Shown here piece by piece: positions 7,540-16,330 of a stretch of 24,474 bases of DNA; positions within the stretch are counted from its first letter, which is position 1; the number at the start of each line of letters is the position of its first letter. Source of the DNA: Stercoripulliclostridium_A sp963642145 (lineage in GTDB: Bacteria; Bacillota; Clostridia; Christensenellales; DTU072); NCBI GenBank assembly GCA_963642145.1, contig CAVIFU010000023.1, positions 1-24,474 on the forward strand, written 5' to 3'. A program made the position numbers and the translations under genes. The notes beneath the pieces are model-generated. The model saw only the letters and a list, made by a program, of their open reading frames with translations. It searched no databases and was not told the origin of the DNA.

Positions 7540-10149
7540 ATGAAACAAAGAAAGTTTTGGATAGTTCTCGTGCTTGTCCTTGTTGCTATACTTTGCATGA
7601 GCTCTGTAGTTGCTTGTAAAGATAATAACGATAACGGCGATAATAACGATAACGGCGGAAACAACGCCAATTCCTTTACGCCGGCGGCAAGCTACGAAAA
7701 AGAATATCCGTTTATCGATGGCGGTAGCGTAACGACTGCTCCTGCGACCGAAGGCGTTGCCAATATCAATAAAGTCAGATATGCAGGCGATCTTACCAAG
7801 GACTACAGGGACTCTAAGTACTACACCTACAATGATTTCCTTTCGGGCACAACCAGCTTGAATTGGAATAACCACACTTGGGAGACCTCAGATGATTCGA
7901 GCATCCTCGATTACCTCGTGTCGAGCCTTTATGAATTCACCCTTAACGAAAACAAGGACGGATTCGCTATTGTTCCCGAAATGGCGGCTGAGTATCCCGT
8001 GGATGTAACCGCACAATATGTCGGTCAATACGGTATAAAGGAGGGCGAGAAGAATAAAGCTTTCAAAATCGTTCTTAACCAGAATTGCAAATGGAATGAC
8101 GGCACCCAAATCAACGCAGATACGTACATTTATTCCATGAAGCAACTTCTCAACCCGAAGATGGCTAACCGCCGTGCAGATAGCTTCTATGCAGGTGACT
8201 TTGTTATTCACAATGCAAAGAACTATTTTTATCAAGGCAAAGTCGTTTATGAGCCCGCTGCGGATTCTTTGGGCGACGAGATCAAAGATTGGGCGTCTGC
8301 GAACCTTCTGTTTGACTCAAGCAAAGTTGACGCATTCGCAGATGTTTTCGGTGACTCGGATATGGCAAAACTTGCAGACTATAAAGACTACTTTACTGTT
8401 GCAGGCGTAAACGTATATGATAAGCTTGCTGCTTATTCCGGTGACAAAAGAACTGCTCTTACGCAAGACTTATTTGACACCCTTAAGGGATTGTTCGCAG
8501 CAGACGGAGGCTTGGCGGGCTACTGGAACTGGGCTGATGGCGAAATCGGTTACTTCACCGTTCTCAAAAAGGAATACGCGGCTATGGATTTCAGCGAGGT
8601 CGGTATCGTGAAGACCGGTGACTACGAGGTAGTATTCATCTCCGATAACGCGATTAACCTCCCCGAGTACTATGTACCGTATACCCTTTCTACCTATCTT
8701 GTAAAAGAAGACCTTTACGAGAGCTGCAAGACTTTCTACGATGCAAATAATAATGTAGTAAGTTCCGAAGCCGATGCGACCAAGGTCGATACAACCTATG
8801 GCTCGAGCGTAGCTACTACTGCCTCTTACGGTCCCTATATGCTTACTTACTATGAAGATGGCAAGCAGATCACCCTCGAGCGTAACAACAATTGGCACGG
8901 ATACAATGATGATAAGCACTACGGGCAATGGCAAACAGATAAAATCTCTATAACCGTCCTCAAAGACCATAAGACGGCGCTCCTTGCGTTCCAAAGCGGT
9001 CAAATCGACGGCGTCGGTCTCCAAAGCGATGATATGGACAAATACGGCAGCAGCAGCTATATCCGTTATACTCCTCAATCCTACACGACCAAGCTTTCAT
9101 TTAACACTGATTACGAGACCCTCGCGAGCCTCGGAACCAATGCTCAGATCCTTGCAATCAAAGAGTTTAGACAAGCATATGCTCTCGCCCTCGATAAGCA
9201 AACGTTCGCTACCTCTTATACGGCAGCCGGCAAAGCAGGTTACGGCTTGCTGAACTACCTCTACATGTACGATCCTATCGCGGGTTCCGTATATCGTGAT
9301 CATTCCGCGGCTAAAAAAGCTATCGTAGATCTCTATGGACTTACCTATGGCGAAGACGGAGACTATGAGACTTTGGACGAAGCGTACGATGCGGTAACCG
9401 GATATGATATCGAAGAGGCTCGCAGACTTATGCAAGTAGCTTACCAAAAAGCTATTGCAGCAGGTATCTGGAGAGACGACCAAGTCGCTACTTTGGAAAT
9501 GTGCGTATACAACAACGACGATATCTATGTCAAGATGTTTAACTTCTTGAATGACTCGCTCAAGTCTGCATGCCAAGGCACCGGTTTCGAAGGCAAAGTT
9601 TCCCTCAGCATGAAAGCCGACGCCGACTACTACAACACGATGTACTCCGGCAACACTTGTATCATATTCACCACTTGGGGCGGCGCGGCTTCTTCCCCGT
9701 TCACAATGTTATATCAATGCTATTGCGACGCGTCCGATGGTTCCGGCAACCAAATGGAATACGGATTCGATACGAGCAAAGCTATGCTTAAGATAAAGGT
9801 TGACGGCGTTGACTACACCGAGTCTATCCAAACTTGGGCGAAGTGGGCAAACGGCGACAAAGACACCGTTATATCCAACAAAGATAATTCGCTCGGAAAG
9901 TTCGCAAGCTATGACTATGACACTCGTTGCCAATTGTTCGCAGCGATGGAGAATGCATACCTTGCCAACTACGTAACGGTTCCTCTCTACTACCGTAACG
10001 TTGCTTCCTTGGTGTCCAAGAAAGGCGACTATGCTGTTAAAGATTACATTGACACCATAGGCTTCGGCGGACTCCAATACTACACCTACAACTATGATGA
10101 CGCAGCTTGGGCTGAATTCATCAAAGGTGAAGGAAACCTTGTTTACTAA
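7540..10149 (+). CDS. oppA: Oligopeptide-binding lipoprotein OppA-like (SBP_bac_5), enlarged
   Basis: This is the extracellular substrate-binding lipoprotein of an Opp/Dpp-type importer. A lipobox SVVAC places the lipidated Cys at 26, followed by an Asn/Asp/Gly-rich linker (about 28-42). Hallmarks of the SBP_bac_5 family follow: CKWNDGTQINADTYIYSMKQLL (key residues W-DG, A-D), GPYML...ITLERNNNWHG, and a segment with TALLAFQSGQIDGV. The length of 869 residues compares with about 540-600 for usual family members, so several inserts or a wider binding lobe must be present. The ATG at 7540 follows AGGAGGT by eight bases. It is the first gene of the operon, separated from oppB by a hairpin that could set different expression levels. 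Confidence 0.92.
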   Translation: MKQRKFWIVLVLVLVAILCMSSVVACKDNNDNGDNNDNGGNNANSFTPAASYEKEYPFIDGGSVTTAPATEGVANINKVRYAGDLTKDYRDSKYYTYNDFLSGTTSLNWNNHTWETSDDSSILDYLVSSLYEFTLNENKDGFAIVPEMAAEYPVDVTAQYVGQYGIKEGEKNKAFKIVLNQNCKWNDGTQINADTYIYSMKQLLNPKMANRRADSFYAGDFVIHNAKNYFYQGKVVYEPAADSLGDEIKDWASANLLFDSSKVDAFADVFGDSDMAKLADYKDYFTVAGVNVYDKLAAYSGDKRTALTQDLFDTLKGLFAADGGLAGYWNWADGEIGYFTVLKKEYAAMDFSEVGIVKTGDYEVVFISDNAINLPEYYVPYTLSTYLVKEDLYESCKTFYDANNNVVSSEADATKVDTTYGSSVATTASYGPYMLTYYEDGKQITLERNNNWHGYNDDKHYGQWQTDKISITVLKDHKTALLAFQSGQIDGVGLQSDDMDKYGSSSYIRYTPQSYTTKLSFNTDYETLASLGTNAQILAIKEFRQAYALALDKQTFATSYTAAGKAGYGLLNYLYMYDPIAGSVYRDHSAAKKAIVDLYGLTYGEDGDYETLDEAYDAVTGYDIEEARRLMQVAYQKAIAAGIWRDDQVATLEMCVYNNDDIYVKMFNFLNDSLKSACQGTGFEGKVSLSMKADADYYNTMYSGNTCIIFTTWGGAASSPFTMLYQCYCDASDGSGNQMEYGFDTSKAMLKIKVDGVDYTESIQTWAKWANGDKDTVISNKDNSLGKFASYDYDTRCQLFAAMENAYLANYVTVPLYYRNVASLVSKKGDYAVKDYIDTIGFGGLQYYTYNYDDAAWAEFIKGEGNLVY

Positions 10150-10187
10150 TCACAAATACTAAATCAATTTAACTGTTGAATTAGTCG

Positions 10188-10219
10188 GTTGCACCTATGG
10201 GAAACCCCATAGGTGCAAC
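10188..10219 (+). promoter_or_regulatory. Strong intercistronic hairpin between oppA and oppB
   Basis: A perfect 14-bp stem pairs 10188-10201 with 10206-10219 around the loop AAAC. No T-run follows. Such elements after binding-protein genes usually protect the upstream message from 3' exonucleases or attenuate read-through. A second small stem (GGTTGC at 10233-10238 with GCAACC at 10244-10249) shares its sequence with the first arm, so alternative pairing is possible. Confidence 0.65.
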
Positions 10220-10303
10220 ACGCTATACTTGCGGTTGCCGGGCGCAACCAAAAATTTAACGCACGCGCGTAATAATATCAAGCTTCGGCTGAAGGAAGTT
10301 CTT

Positions 10304-11266
10304 ATGTACATGCTAAAATACGTCATAAAAAGGGTGCTACTTATGCTTTTTACCTTTTTTGTGATATTTACAATGTGTTTTGTCCTAATCAAAATGTTGC
10401 CGTTGCCGACGCCTAAGGTGAACGGCAGGGACATCAATGTTATTCTGCAAAGAAGAGCTCTTATGGGCTACGACAAGCCTATTTTGGAGCAATACGGCAT
10501 CTATCTGACAAGGTTTTTCAAATACGGCGACCTAGGCGTGGGAGAACAAATGCAGATTTCCCGCGAAGTATCAGAGGTGCTTTTGCAAAAATTACCATAT
10601 ACGGTTATGGTAAACCTGTATTCCATCCTTTTGGCTATTCCCGTCGGTCTCGGATTCGGTATATTTGCCGCTTTGAAAAAGAATAAGTGGCAAGACCAAG
10701 TCATCTCCACCGGCGTAATGATATTCATTTCTATACCGAGCTACGTTTATGCGTTCTTGGTACAGTATTTGCTGTGTTTCAAACTCAAACTTTTCCCGTT
10801 GCAAATCGAATCGCTCGAACATACAACTCTCGGCAGTTGGGCTATGTTCAAATCGATGATACCGGCGATACTGTCGTTGTCCTTCGGTACGATTGCGGGC
10901 TTTACGCGCTTTACGCGTGCGGAGCTCTCGGAAGTGCTTACAAGCGAATACTTATTGCTTGCTCGGACAAAGGGGCTTTCGCGAGCGCAATCTATTTCGC
11001 GCCACGCTCTGCGCAACGCGATGGTTCCGATTTTCCCCATGATAATAGGTGAGTTCGTTAGTATTCTCGGCGGCGCTATGATAATCGAGAATATATTCGG
11101 TATACCCGGGGTCGGCAACTTATATATCGAGTCTATAAACTATCGTGATTACAACTTCTTTATGGCGTTGACCGGATTCTATACTTTAATCGGACTTGTT
11201 GCCGGCATAGTTATAGATTTGAGTTACGGCATAATCGATCCGCGTATAAGAATGGGAGCGAAGTAA
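10304..11266 (+). CDS. oppB: Oligopeptide ABC transporter permease OppB
   Basis: This 320-residue inner permease has about six helices. The first helix follows the N-terminal MLKYVIKRVLLMLFTFF-type sequence typical of OppB/DppB. The cytoplasmic EAA loop is clear: EYLLLARTKGLSRAQSISRH at about 230-250, which docks on the ATPases. Its length matches the family. I place the start at ATG 10304, with AAGGAAG just upstream; ATG 10310 is an alternative. The TTG at 10229 would add 25 residues without homology-like features and lies inside the intercistronic hairpin region. It ends three bases before oppC. Confidence 0.93.
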   Translation: MYMLKYVIKRVLLMLFTFFVIFTMCFVLIKMLPLPTPKVNGRDINVILQRRALMGYDKPILEQYGIYLTRFFKYGDLGVGEQMQISREVSEVLLQKLPYTVMVNLYSILLAIPVGLGFGIFAALKKNKWQDQVISTGVMIFISIPSYVYAFLVQYLLCFKLKLFPLQIESLEHTTLGSWAMFKSMIPAILSLSFGTIAGFTRFTRAELSEVLTSEYLLLARTKGLSRAQSISRHALRNAMVPIFPMIIGEFVSILGGAMIIENIFGIPGVGNLYIESINYRDYNFFMALTGFYTLIGLVAGIVIDLSYGIIDPRIRMGAK

Positions 11267-11269
11267 ACT

Positions 11270-12829
11270 ATGGATGCACAACATTTTGATAAATCTATGT
11301 TCGAATTTGTCCAAGTAGACAAACATATCTCGGACGAAAAATTGGATACTAAACCCGTTAGCTTTTGGCGTGATTGCGTGAGGCGTTTTGCAAAGAACAA
11401 AGCGTCGGTAGTTGCTTTCGTGATTATAGTGATTTTGCTGCTGTTCTCGTTCGTAGGTCCGTTCCTTACCGATTACGGTACGTCAACGGTTGCCGACGCC
11501 AGTGAAGGATACTACAAATCAATGCTGCCGCGCACCAAGACTTTTGCGTTCTTGGGTTGGGACGGAACAAAAAAGGACACCGCTGTAAACCAAGCCAAAT
11601 ACGATTGGATGAACGCGATCGGCACCGAAGCAGGCGAAGAAAGAGCCGCTATCGTCAAAGTTTACAAGTCGTATAAATCGGCAGAAGGAGAGACCTTGTA
11701 CGATATTAAGTACAGCTCTTACTTCAAGGTCGGTTGCATATTCATTTCCGTGAGCAAAGCCGATTACGAGGCACTGCAAGAATACCAGAACCGTACCGGC
11801 AAGCAGATTATGTATCCCATTCCGCTAACGTACAAAACGGAGTTCAACGCGATACAAAGCGCCAACGTTTGGTATAAGTTGGTTGACGAAAGCGAAAGGA
11901 CAACAGGCTTGGCGCAACGCGACGAAAACGGCAATTATATCCCGAACTACTATACGCGCACTACTTCTAACGCAGATAAGTACAACAGCTTGCGTATAGA
12001 GGGCGACACGCCCGTATATGACGAAGCGGGGCAAAGAGTATACTATCAATACGGCGTTAAAAACCAAACCGGTTATAAAATCAGAGTTAATTACTATGAT
12101 TATTATGTATATCGTTACGGACGCGAACCGTATTTCTGGTTCGGTACCGACCAATTCGGATACGACGTTTTCAGTTGCCTTGCGATAGGCGGTAGAATTT
12201 CGTTTATCCTTGCCATGGCGGTATCCCTTATCAACCTTGTTATAGGTTTTGTATACGGCGCGATAGAGGGTTACTACGGAGGAACGGCAGACTTAATAAT
12301 GGAACGTATTTCGGACATACTGTCATCGGTGCCGTTTATAGTCGTTGCCACGCTATTCCAGATGCACTTGTCGGGTAAAGTAGGACCACTACCGAGTTTG
12401 TTATTCGCGTTCATTTCGACGGGCTGGATTGGCATTGCGAGCAGGGTCAGATCTCAGTTCTATAGGTTTAAGAACCAAGAGTATGTTCTTGCCGCCCGTA
12501 CTTTGGGAGCTTCAGACTCACGTTTGATCTGGTCGCACATATTCCCTAACTCTATGGGCACCATCATAACAAGCTGCGTATTGATAATACCGGGCGTCAT
12601 CTTCTCGGAATCGATACTCTCATACTTGAATATAGTTGACTTCAATACCGCCAACAATATGACAAGTATCGGTACGATGCTTTCAAACGGACAGTCGCAA
12701 ATCTCGACATTCCCGCACGTATTGGTGTTCCCGGCTGTGTTTATATCACTCTTAGAGATTTCGTTCAACTTGTTCGGTAACGGATTGCGTGACGCGTTCA
12801 ACCCGCTACTCAGAGGCGCGGAGGGTTAA
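11270..12829 (+). CDS. oppC: Oligopeptide ABC transporter permease OppC-like, with large extracytoplasmic insert
   Basis: This is the second permease of the importer, 519 residues against about 300 in ordinary OppC. The N-terminal OppC_N region (SFWRDCVRRFAKNKASVVAF) and first helix lie at about 27-60. The conserved FWFGTDQFGYDVFS motif appears only at about 288, after a hydrophilic, Tyr-rich segment of about 215 residues where roughly 50 are normal. The transmembrane core follows, with the EAA loop EYVLAARTLGASDSRLIWSH at about 404-424. Topology places the insert outside the membrane, facing the binding protein. The start is ATG 11270, three bases after oppB. Confidence 0.92.
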   Translation: MDAQHFDKSMFEFVQVDKHISDEKLDTKPVSFWRDCVRRFAKNKASVVAFVIIVILLLFSFVGPFLTDYGTSTVADASEGYYKSMLPRTKTFAFLGWDGTKKDTAVNQAKYDWMNAIGTEAGEERAAIVKVYKSYKSAEGETLYDIKYSSYFKVGCIFISVSKADYEALQEYQNRTGKQIMYPIPLTYKTEFNAIQSANVWYKLVDESERTTGLAQRDENGNYIPNYYTRTTSNADKYNSLRIEGDTPVYDEAGQRVYYQYGVKNQTGYKIRVNYYDYYVYRYGREPYFWFGTDQFGYDVFSCLAIGGRISFILAMAVSLINLVIGFVYGAIEGYYGGTADLIMERISDILSSVPFIVVATLFQMHLSGKVGPLPSLLFAFISTGWIGIASRVRSQFYRFKNQEYVLAARTLGASDSRLIWSHIFPNSMGTIITSCVLIIPGVIFSESILSYLNIVDFNTANNMTSIGTMLSNGQSQISTFPHVLVFPAVFISLLEISFNLFGNGLRDAFNPLLRGAEG

Positions 12830-12833
12830 TATT

Positions 12834-15053
12834 ATGGAAAAGAAATTAGAAGTTAAAGATTTACGTATATCCTTCCGTACCGACGCCGGCAAAGTGCAAG
12901 CCGTGCGCGGTATAAGCTTCGACCTCTACAAAGGTGAAACGCTTGCCATAGTCGGTGAGTCCGGCTCCGGTAAGTCGGTTACCAATAAGGCGATAATCGG
13001 CATTTCCGCCGTCAACGCCATAGTAGAGAGCGGTGAGATACTCTACGACGGGCAAGACCTCCTGCGTATTTCGGAGGAGGACTTCCACAAACTGCGCGGC
13101 GATAAGATTGCCATGATCTTCCAGGATCCGCTATCCGCGCTCGATCCCATCTGCCGTATCGGTAAGCAGATGACTGAGGCTATGATCCTCAAAAACCGCG
13201 CTAACAGGCGTAACTCGCGCCGGGACTTCAACGGTACCATCAAGAGGTTGCTCCATGCCATGAACCGCGCGATGGACGCGGAGGAAAAGAGCGAGCAAGC
13301 CCTCAAAAACGAGGCGAATATTGCTTTCTTCGATAAATTCGAAACGCACCACCTCAAACTGCAAATCGCCTACAACAAGGCATACGAAGGCGCTACTCTG
13401 GGCGCCGAGCTCATTGACGAGCTTGTCTTCCGCATCGAAAAACACGCCGTAAACGATTTCCGTCGCGTTATTGCCAAGGTATTCGCTTATGCCAAGGACG
13501 CCATACATCCTTATGTTGCGCCCGAAGCGGAAACCAACCAAAGGCTTGCGTCTCTCAAAGCGAGCGTCAAACAGGCGCTCAAAGCCAAGGATTACTCCAT
13601 TTGCGTAGAGGATCTGCAAGCGCTTTCCGCGCTCCTCAAAGCCTCGGCTCCGAGCTGTGAAGAGGACAAGCCCAACTACTTTGCCATAGGTTACTACGAG
13701 ACTAAGCACGAGGGCGAACCGCTACCGTATCACACCGATATCCGCGACCTCAACGCCAAACTTCACAAGATTTTGGACGACGAGTTCATGCTTAGCTTCA
13801 TCGAGGACGAGAAGAAGGGCTTGAATTACTCTCTTGCCAAGTCCGTAGAACACAAAAAAGAGGCTATCGCTTTGCTTACCGCCAAACGCGCGGTATACGA
13901 GGGCACTCCCGACAAAAAAATCTACAAGGAAACTGCCAAAGAGCTCATCGCCGCAGTAGAAAAAGGTATCGACCGTTTGGCTCTCGTCAAGGATTCCACT
14001 GCGTACACCTTCAAGTCTTCCATCGTCAAGGCTATCGACGATTACTTCGACGCTATCCCGAATAACGCCAAGGAACAAAAACGCTATGACCGCGATATGG
14101 CTAAGTACAACAAGCTCATCGCGCGCGGCAAAACGCCGGATTACAAAGTCGTGCCTGCCAAGATCGTCGATCTCGACCTTGCCAAGGAAACCATCCTCAT
14201 GCTCATCGATAGGGTCGTGGACGACTACGAAAAAGCCATCGCAACCGCCGATTCCTATGACGCGGACGCCGGCGCGGTAGCCCTCATCGATTACCTCAAA
14301 GCCAAGGCGGAAGCCCTCGCTTATCGCGTGACTCCCGCAATCGCCAAGAGCAGAGCGCTCAAACTTATGGAGGAAGTCGGTATCCCCGAACCCGAAAAGC
14401 GTTATCGCCAATATCCCTTCCAATTCTCCGGCGGTATGCGCCAACGTATCGTTATAGCCATAGCCCTCGCCGCTAACCCCGATATCCTTATCTGCGACGA
14501 GCCGACTACCGCGCTCGACGTTACCATCCAAGCGCAAATCTTGGAGCTCATCAACAAAATCAAAAAGGAGCGTAACCTCTCCATTATCTTCATTACCCAC
14601 GACTTGGGCGTCGTCGCAAACATGGCTGACCGTATCGCCGTCATGTACGCCGGCAAGATAGTGGAAACCGGTACCGCCGAGGATGTGTTCTACTCCCCCG
14701 CGCACCCCTATACTTGGGCGCTTCTGTCATCCATGCCCGACCTCGACACCAACGAGAAGTTGGAGGCTATCCCCGGCACGCCGCCGAATATGATTTATCC
14801 GCCCAAGGGCGACGCGTTCGCGGCTCGTAACAAGTACGCCATGAAGATAGACTTCGAACTCGAACCGCCTATGTTCGACATAACGGAAACGCACAAAGCG
14901 GCTACTTGGTTGCTCCATCCGGACGCGCCCAAAATCGAAATGCCCAAAACCGTTTCCGACCGTATCGCGCGTATGAAAAAGTTAGCCGCCGACTCTGCCG
15001 CAAACAATGCTGCCGAGCAAGAATCTAACGTAGGAGGATCCCAAAATGACTGA
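12834..15053 (+). CDS. oppD: Oligopeptide ABC transporter ATPase OppD-like, with ~385-residue insert
   Basis: This is one of the two ATPases of the importer, 739 residues versus about 330 normally. Walker A GESGSGKS is at 41-48 and the Q-loop FQDPLSALDP has Gln97. The sequence then leaves the family at about 120 and rejoins at about 505 with SRALKLMEEVGIPEPEKR. The signature SGGMRQ (532-537), Walker B DILICDEP with Glu556, His589 and the C-terminal oligopeptide-transporter extension (GTPPNM at about 650) are intact. The insert is Lys/Glu/Asp/Ala-rich and probably helical, with no recognised domain. All catalytic motifs are kept, so the protein should be active. The ATG at 12834 follows GGAGGG (12820-12825); the upstream in-frame start at 12789 lies within oppC and is rejected. 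Confidence 0.92.
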   Translation: MEKKLEVKDLRISFRTDAGKVQAVRGISFDLYKGETLAIVGESGSGKSVTNKAIIGISAVNAIVESGEILYDGQDLLRISEEDFHKLRGDKIAMIFQDPLSALDPICRIGKQMTEAMILKNRANRRNSRRDFNGTIKRLLHAMNRAMDAEEKSEQALKNEANIAFFDKFETHHLKLQIAYNKAYEGATLGAELIDELVFRIEKHAVNDFRRVIAKVFAYAKDAIHPYVAPEAETNQRLASLKASVKQALKAKDYSICVEDLQALSALLKASAPSCEEDKPNYFAIGYYETKHEGEPLPYHTDIRDLNAKLHKILDDEFMLSFIEDEKKGLNYSLAKSVEHKKEAIALLTAKRAVYEGTPDKKIYKETAKELIAAVEKGIDRLALVKDSTAYTFKSSIVKAIDDYFDAIPNNAKEQKRYDRDMAKYNKLIARGKTPDYKVVPAKIVDLDLAKETILMLIDRVVDDYEKAIATADSYDADAGAVALIDYLKAKAEALAYRVTPAIAKSRALKLMEEVGIPEPEKRYRQYPFQFSGGMRQRIVIAIALAANPDILICDEPTTALDVTIQAQILELINKIKKERNLSIIFITHDLGVVANMADRIAVMYAGKIVETGTAEDVFYSPAHPYTWALLSSMPDLDTNEKLEAIPGTPPNMIYPPKGDAFAARNKYAMKIDFELEPPMFDITETHKAATWLLHPDAPKIEMPKTVSDRIARMKKLAADSAANNAAEQESNVGGSQND

Positions 15054-16329
15054 TAATGTATCCAATAACGAGGTTCTCCTCAAAGTTGAGCACCTTTCAC
15101 AATACTTCAAACTTGACTCGAAAACTACCCTCAAAGCCGTAAACGACGTCAGCTTCGACATCAAAAAGGGCGAGGTGTTCGGTCTCGTCGGCGAGTCCGG
15201 CTGCGGTAAAACCACCACCGGCAGAAGTATCATCAAACTCTACAACTGCACCGACGGCAACGTCTACTTTGGCGGAAGACGTATCTGCGCCGGCACGCTT
15301 ACCTACAAAAACGCGCGCAAAAACGCCGTCAAGGCTTTTGCCTCAGACCTCAGAAAGTATCTCTTCGGCAGAGATAAGTCCGCCCGTCCCGACCTGAAAT
15401 CTTCTTGGACAAAGATGGTTGCAGACATCAAAACGCAGAACAAAAATATCCGTCTTGCCAACAAAGACCAAAAGAAATGCGACAAGATGTACGCGCATGA
15501 GCATGTCAAAGAGGTTCGCGCGGAGTATATCCCCAAACTCAAAGAAATGGGCGTAAAACACCCCGATTTCTTCAAAACGTTCAAAGAATTCCTCGATAAG
15601 GACCGCCTCGCGCGCAAAACGCGCTACGTTACCAAAATTCAAATGGTATTCCAAGATCCTATCGCTTCCCTCGATCCCCGTATGACAGTTAGGGAAATCA
15701 TCGCGGAAGGTCTGCGCATCAGAGGTATCCGCGATCGCAAAGTCATCGATGAAAAGGTATACGAAGTTTTGGAGAAAGTCGGTCTTGTCCGCGAGCACGC
15801 CGGCAGATATCCGCATGAGTTCAGCGGCGGTCAACGTCAACGTATCGGCGTGGCGCGCGCCATCATCATGCAGCCCGAAATGATTATCGCCGACGAACCT
15901 ATCTCGGCTCTCGACGTTTCCATTCAAGCGCAGGTCATTAACCTTCTTAACGACCTCCGCCACGAACTCGGACTCACCATTCTGTTTATCGCGCACGACC
16001 TCTCCGTCGTTAAGTACTTCTCGGATCGTATCGCCGTTATGTACTTCGGCAACATGGTCGAGCTTGCTACCTCGGAAGAGCTGTTTGCGCATCCCTTCCA
16101 TCCGTATACGCGTTCGTTGCTCTCCGCTATACCGCTACCCGACCCCATCTACGAAAGGTCCCGTACACGTATTACCTACAATCCGCTGGCGGATCACGAT
16201 TACTCTGTGGATAAACCTGCTTTCCGTGAGGTTTCCGAAGGACACTTCGTTTCTTGCAACATAGAAGAATACAAGAGGTTCAGAGCCGAACTCGGACTTC
16301 CGGACGATTCTCAAAAATTTGAGGCGTAA
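15046..16329 (+). CDS. oppF: Oligopeptide ABC transporter ATPase OppF-like, with ~110-residue insert
   Basis: This is the partner ATPase, 427 residues versus about 310-330 normally. Walker A GESGCGKT is at 49-56. The Q-loop FQDPIASLDP begins with Gln203 (F202) instead of near 100, because a basic, helical stretch (about 80-190, with many Lys and Arg) is inserted between Walker A and the Q-loop. The signature SGGQRQR (260-266), Walker B MIIADEP with Glu284, and His317 are intact. ATG 15046 lies inside the end of oppD, an eight-base overlap, with a perfect AGGAGG at 15032-15037. The insert site differs from that of OppD, so the two inserts arose separately. Confidence 0.92.
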   Translation: MTDNVSNNEVLLKVEHLSQYFKLDSKTTLKAVNDVSFDIKKGEVFGLVGESGCGKTTTGRSIIKLYNCTDGNVYFGGRRICAGTLTYKNARKNAVKAFASDLRKYLFGRDKSARPDLKSSWTKMVADIKTQNKNIRLANKDQKKCDKMYAHEHVKEVRAEYIPKLKEMGVKHPDFFKTFKEFLDKDRLARKTRYVTKIQMVFQDPIASLDPRMTVREIIAEGLRIRGIRDRKVIDEKVYEVLEKVGLVREHAGRYPHEFSGGQRQRIGVARAIIMQPEMIIADEPISALDVSIQAQVINLLNDLRHELGLTILFIAHDLSVVKYFSDRIAVMYFGNMVELATSEELFAHPFHPYTRSLLSAIPLPDPIYERSRTRITYNPLADHDYSVDKPAFREVSEGHFVSCNIEEYKRFRAELGLPDDSQKFEA

Positions 16330-16330
16330 C

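Noticed and set aside
12789..12833. An earlier start of oppD
   Set aside because: It lies inside oppC; GGAGGG at 12820-12825 fits the ATG at 12834, where the ATPase fold begins.
13191..14342. An intein or a second gene fused within oppD
   Set aside because: No intein splice motifs (N-terminal Cys/Ser block, C-terminal His-Asn) are visible, and the frame and codon use are continuous with the rest of the gene.
13722..14705. A 327-residue open frame on the - strand inside oppD
   Set aside because: It is antisense to the OppD insert and flanking conserved motifs, has no ribosome binding site, and arises from the regular codon use of oppD.
15343..16101. A 252-residue open frame on the - strand inside oppF
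   Set aside because: It is a mirror of the coding frame of oppF, whose ATPase motifs are all present.
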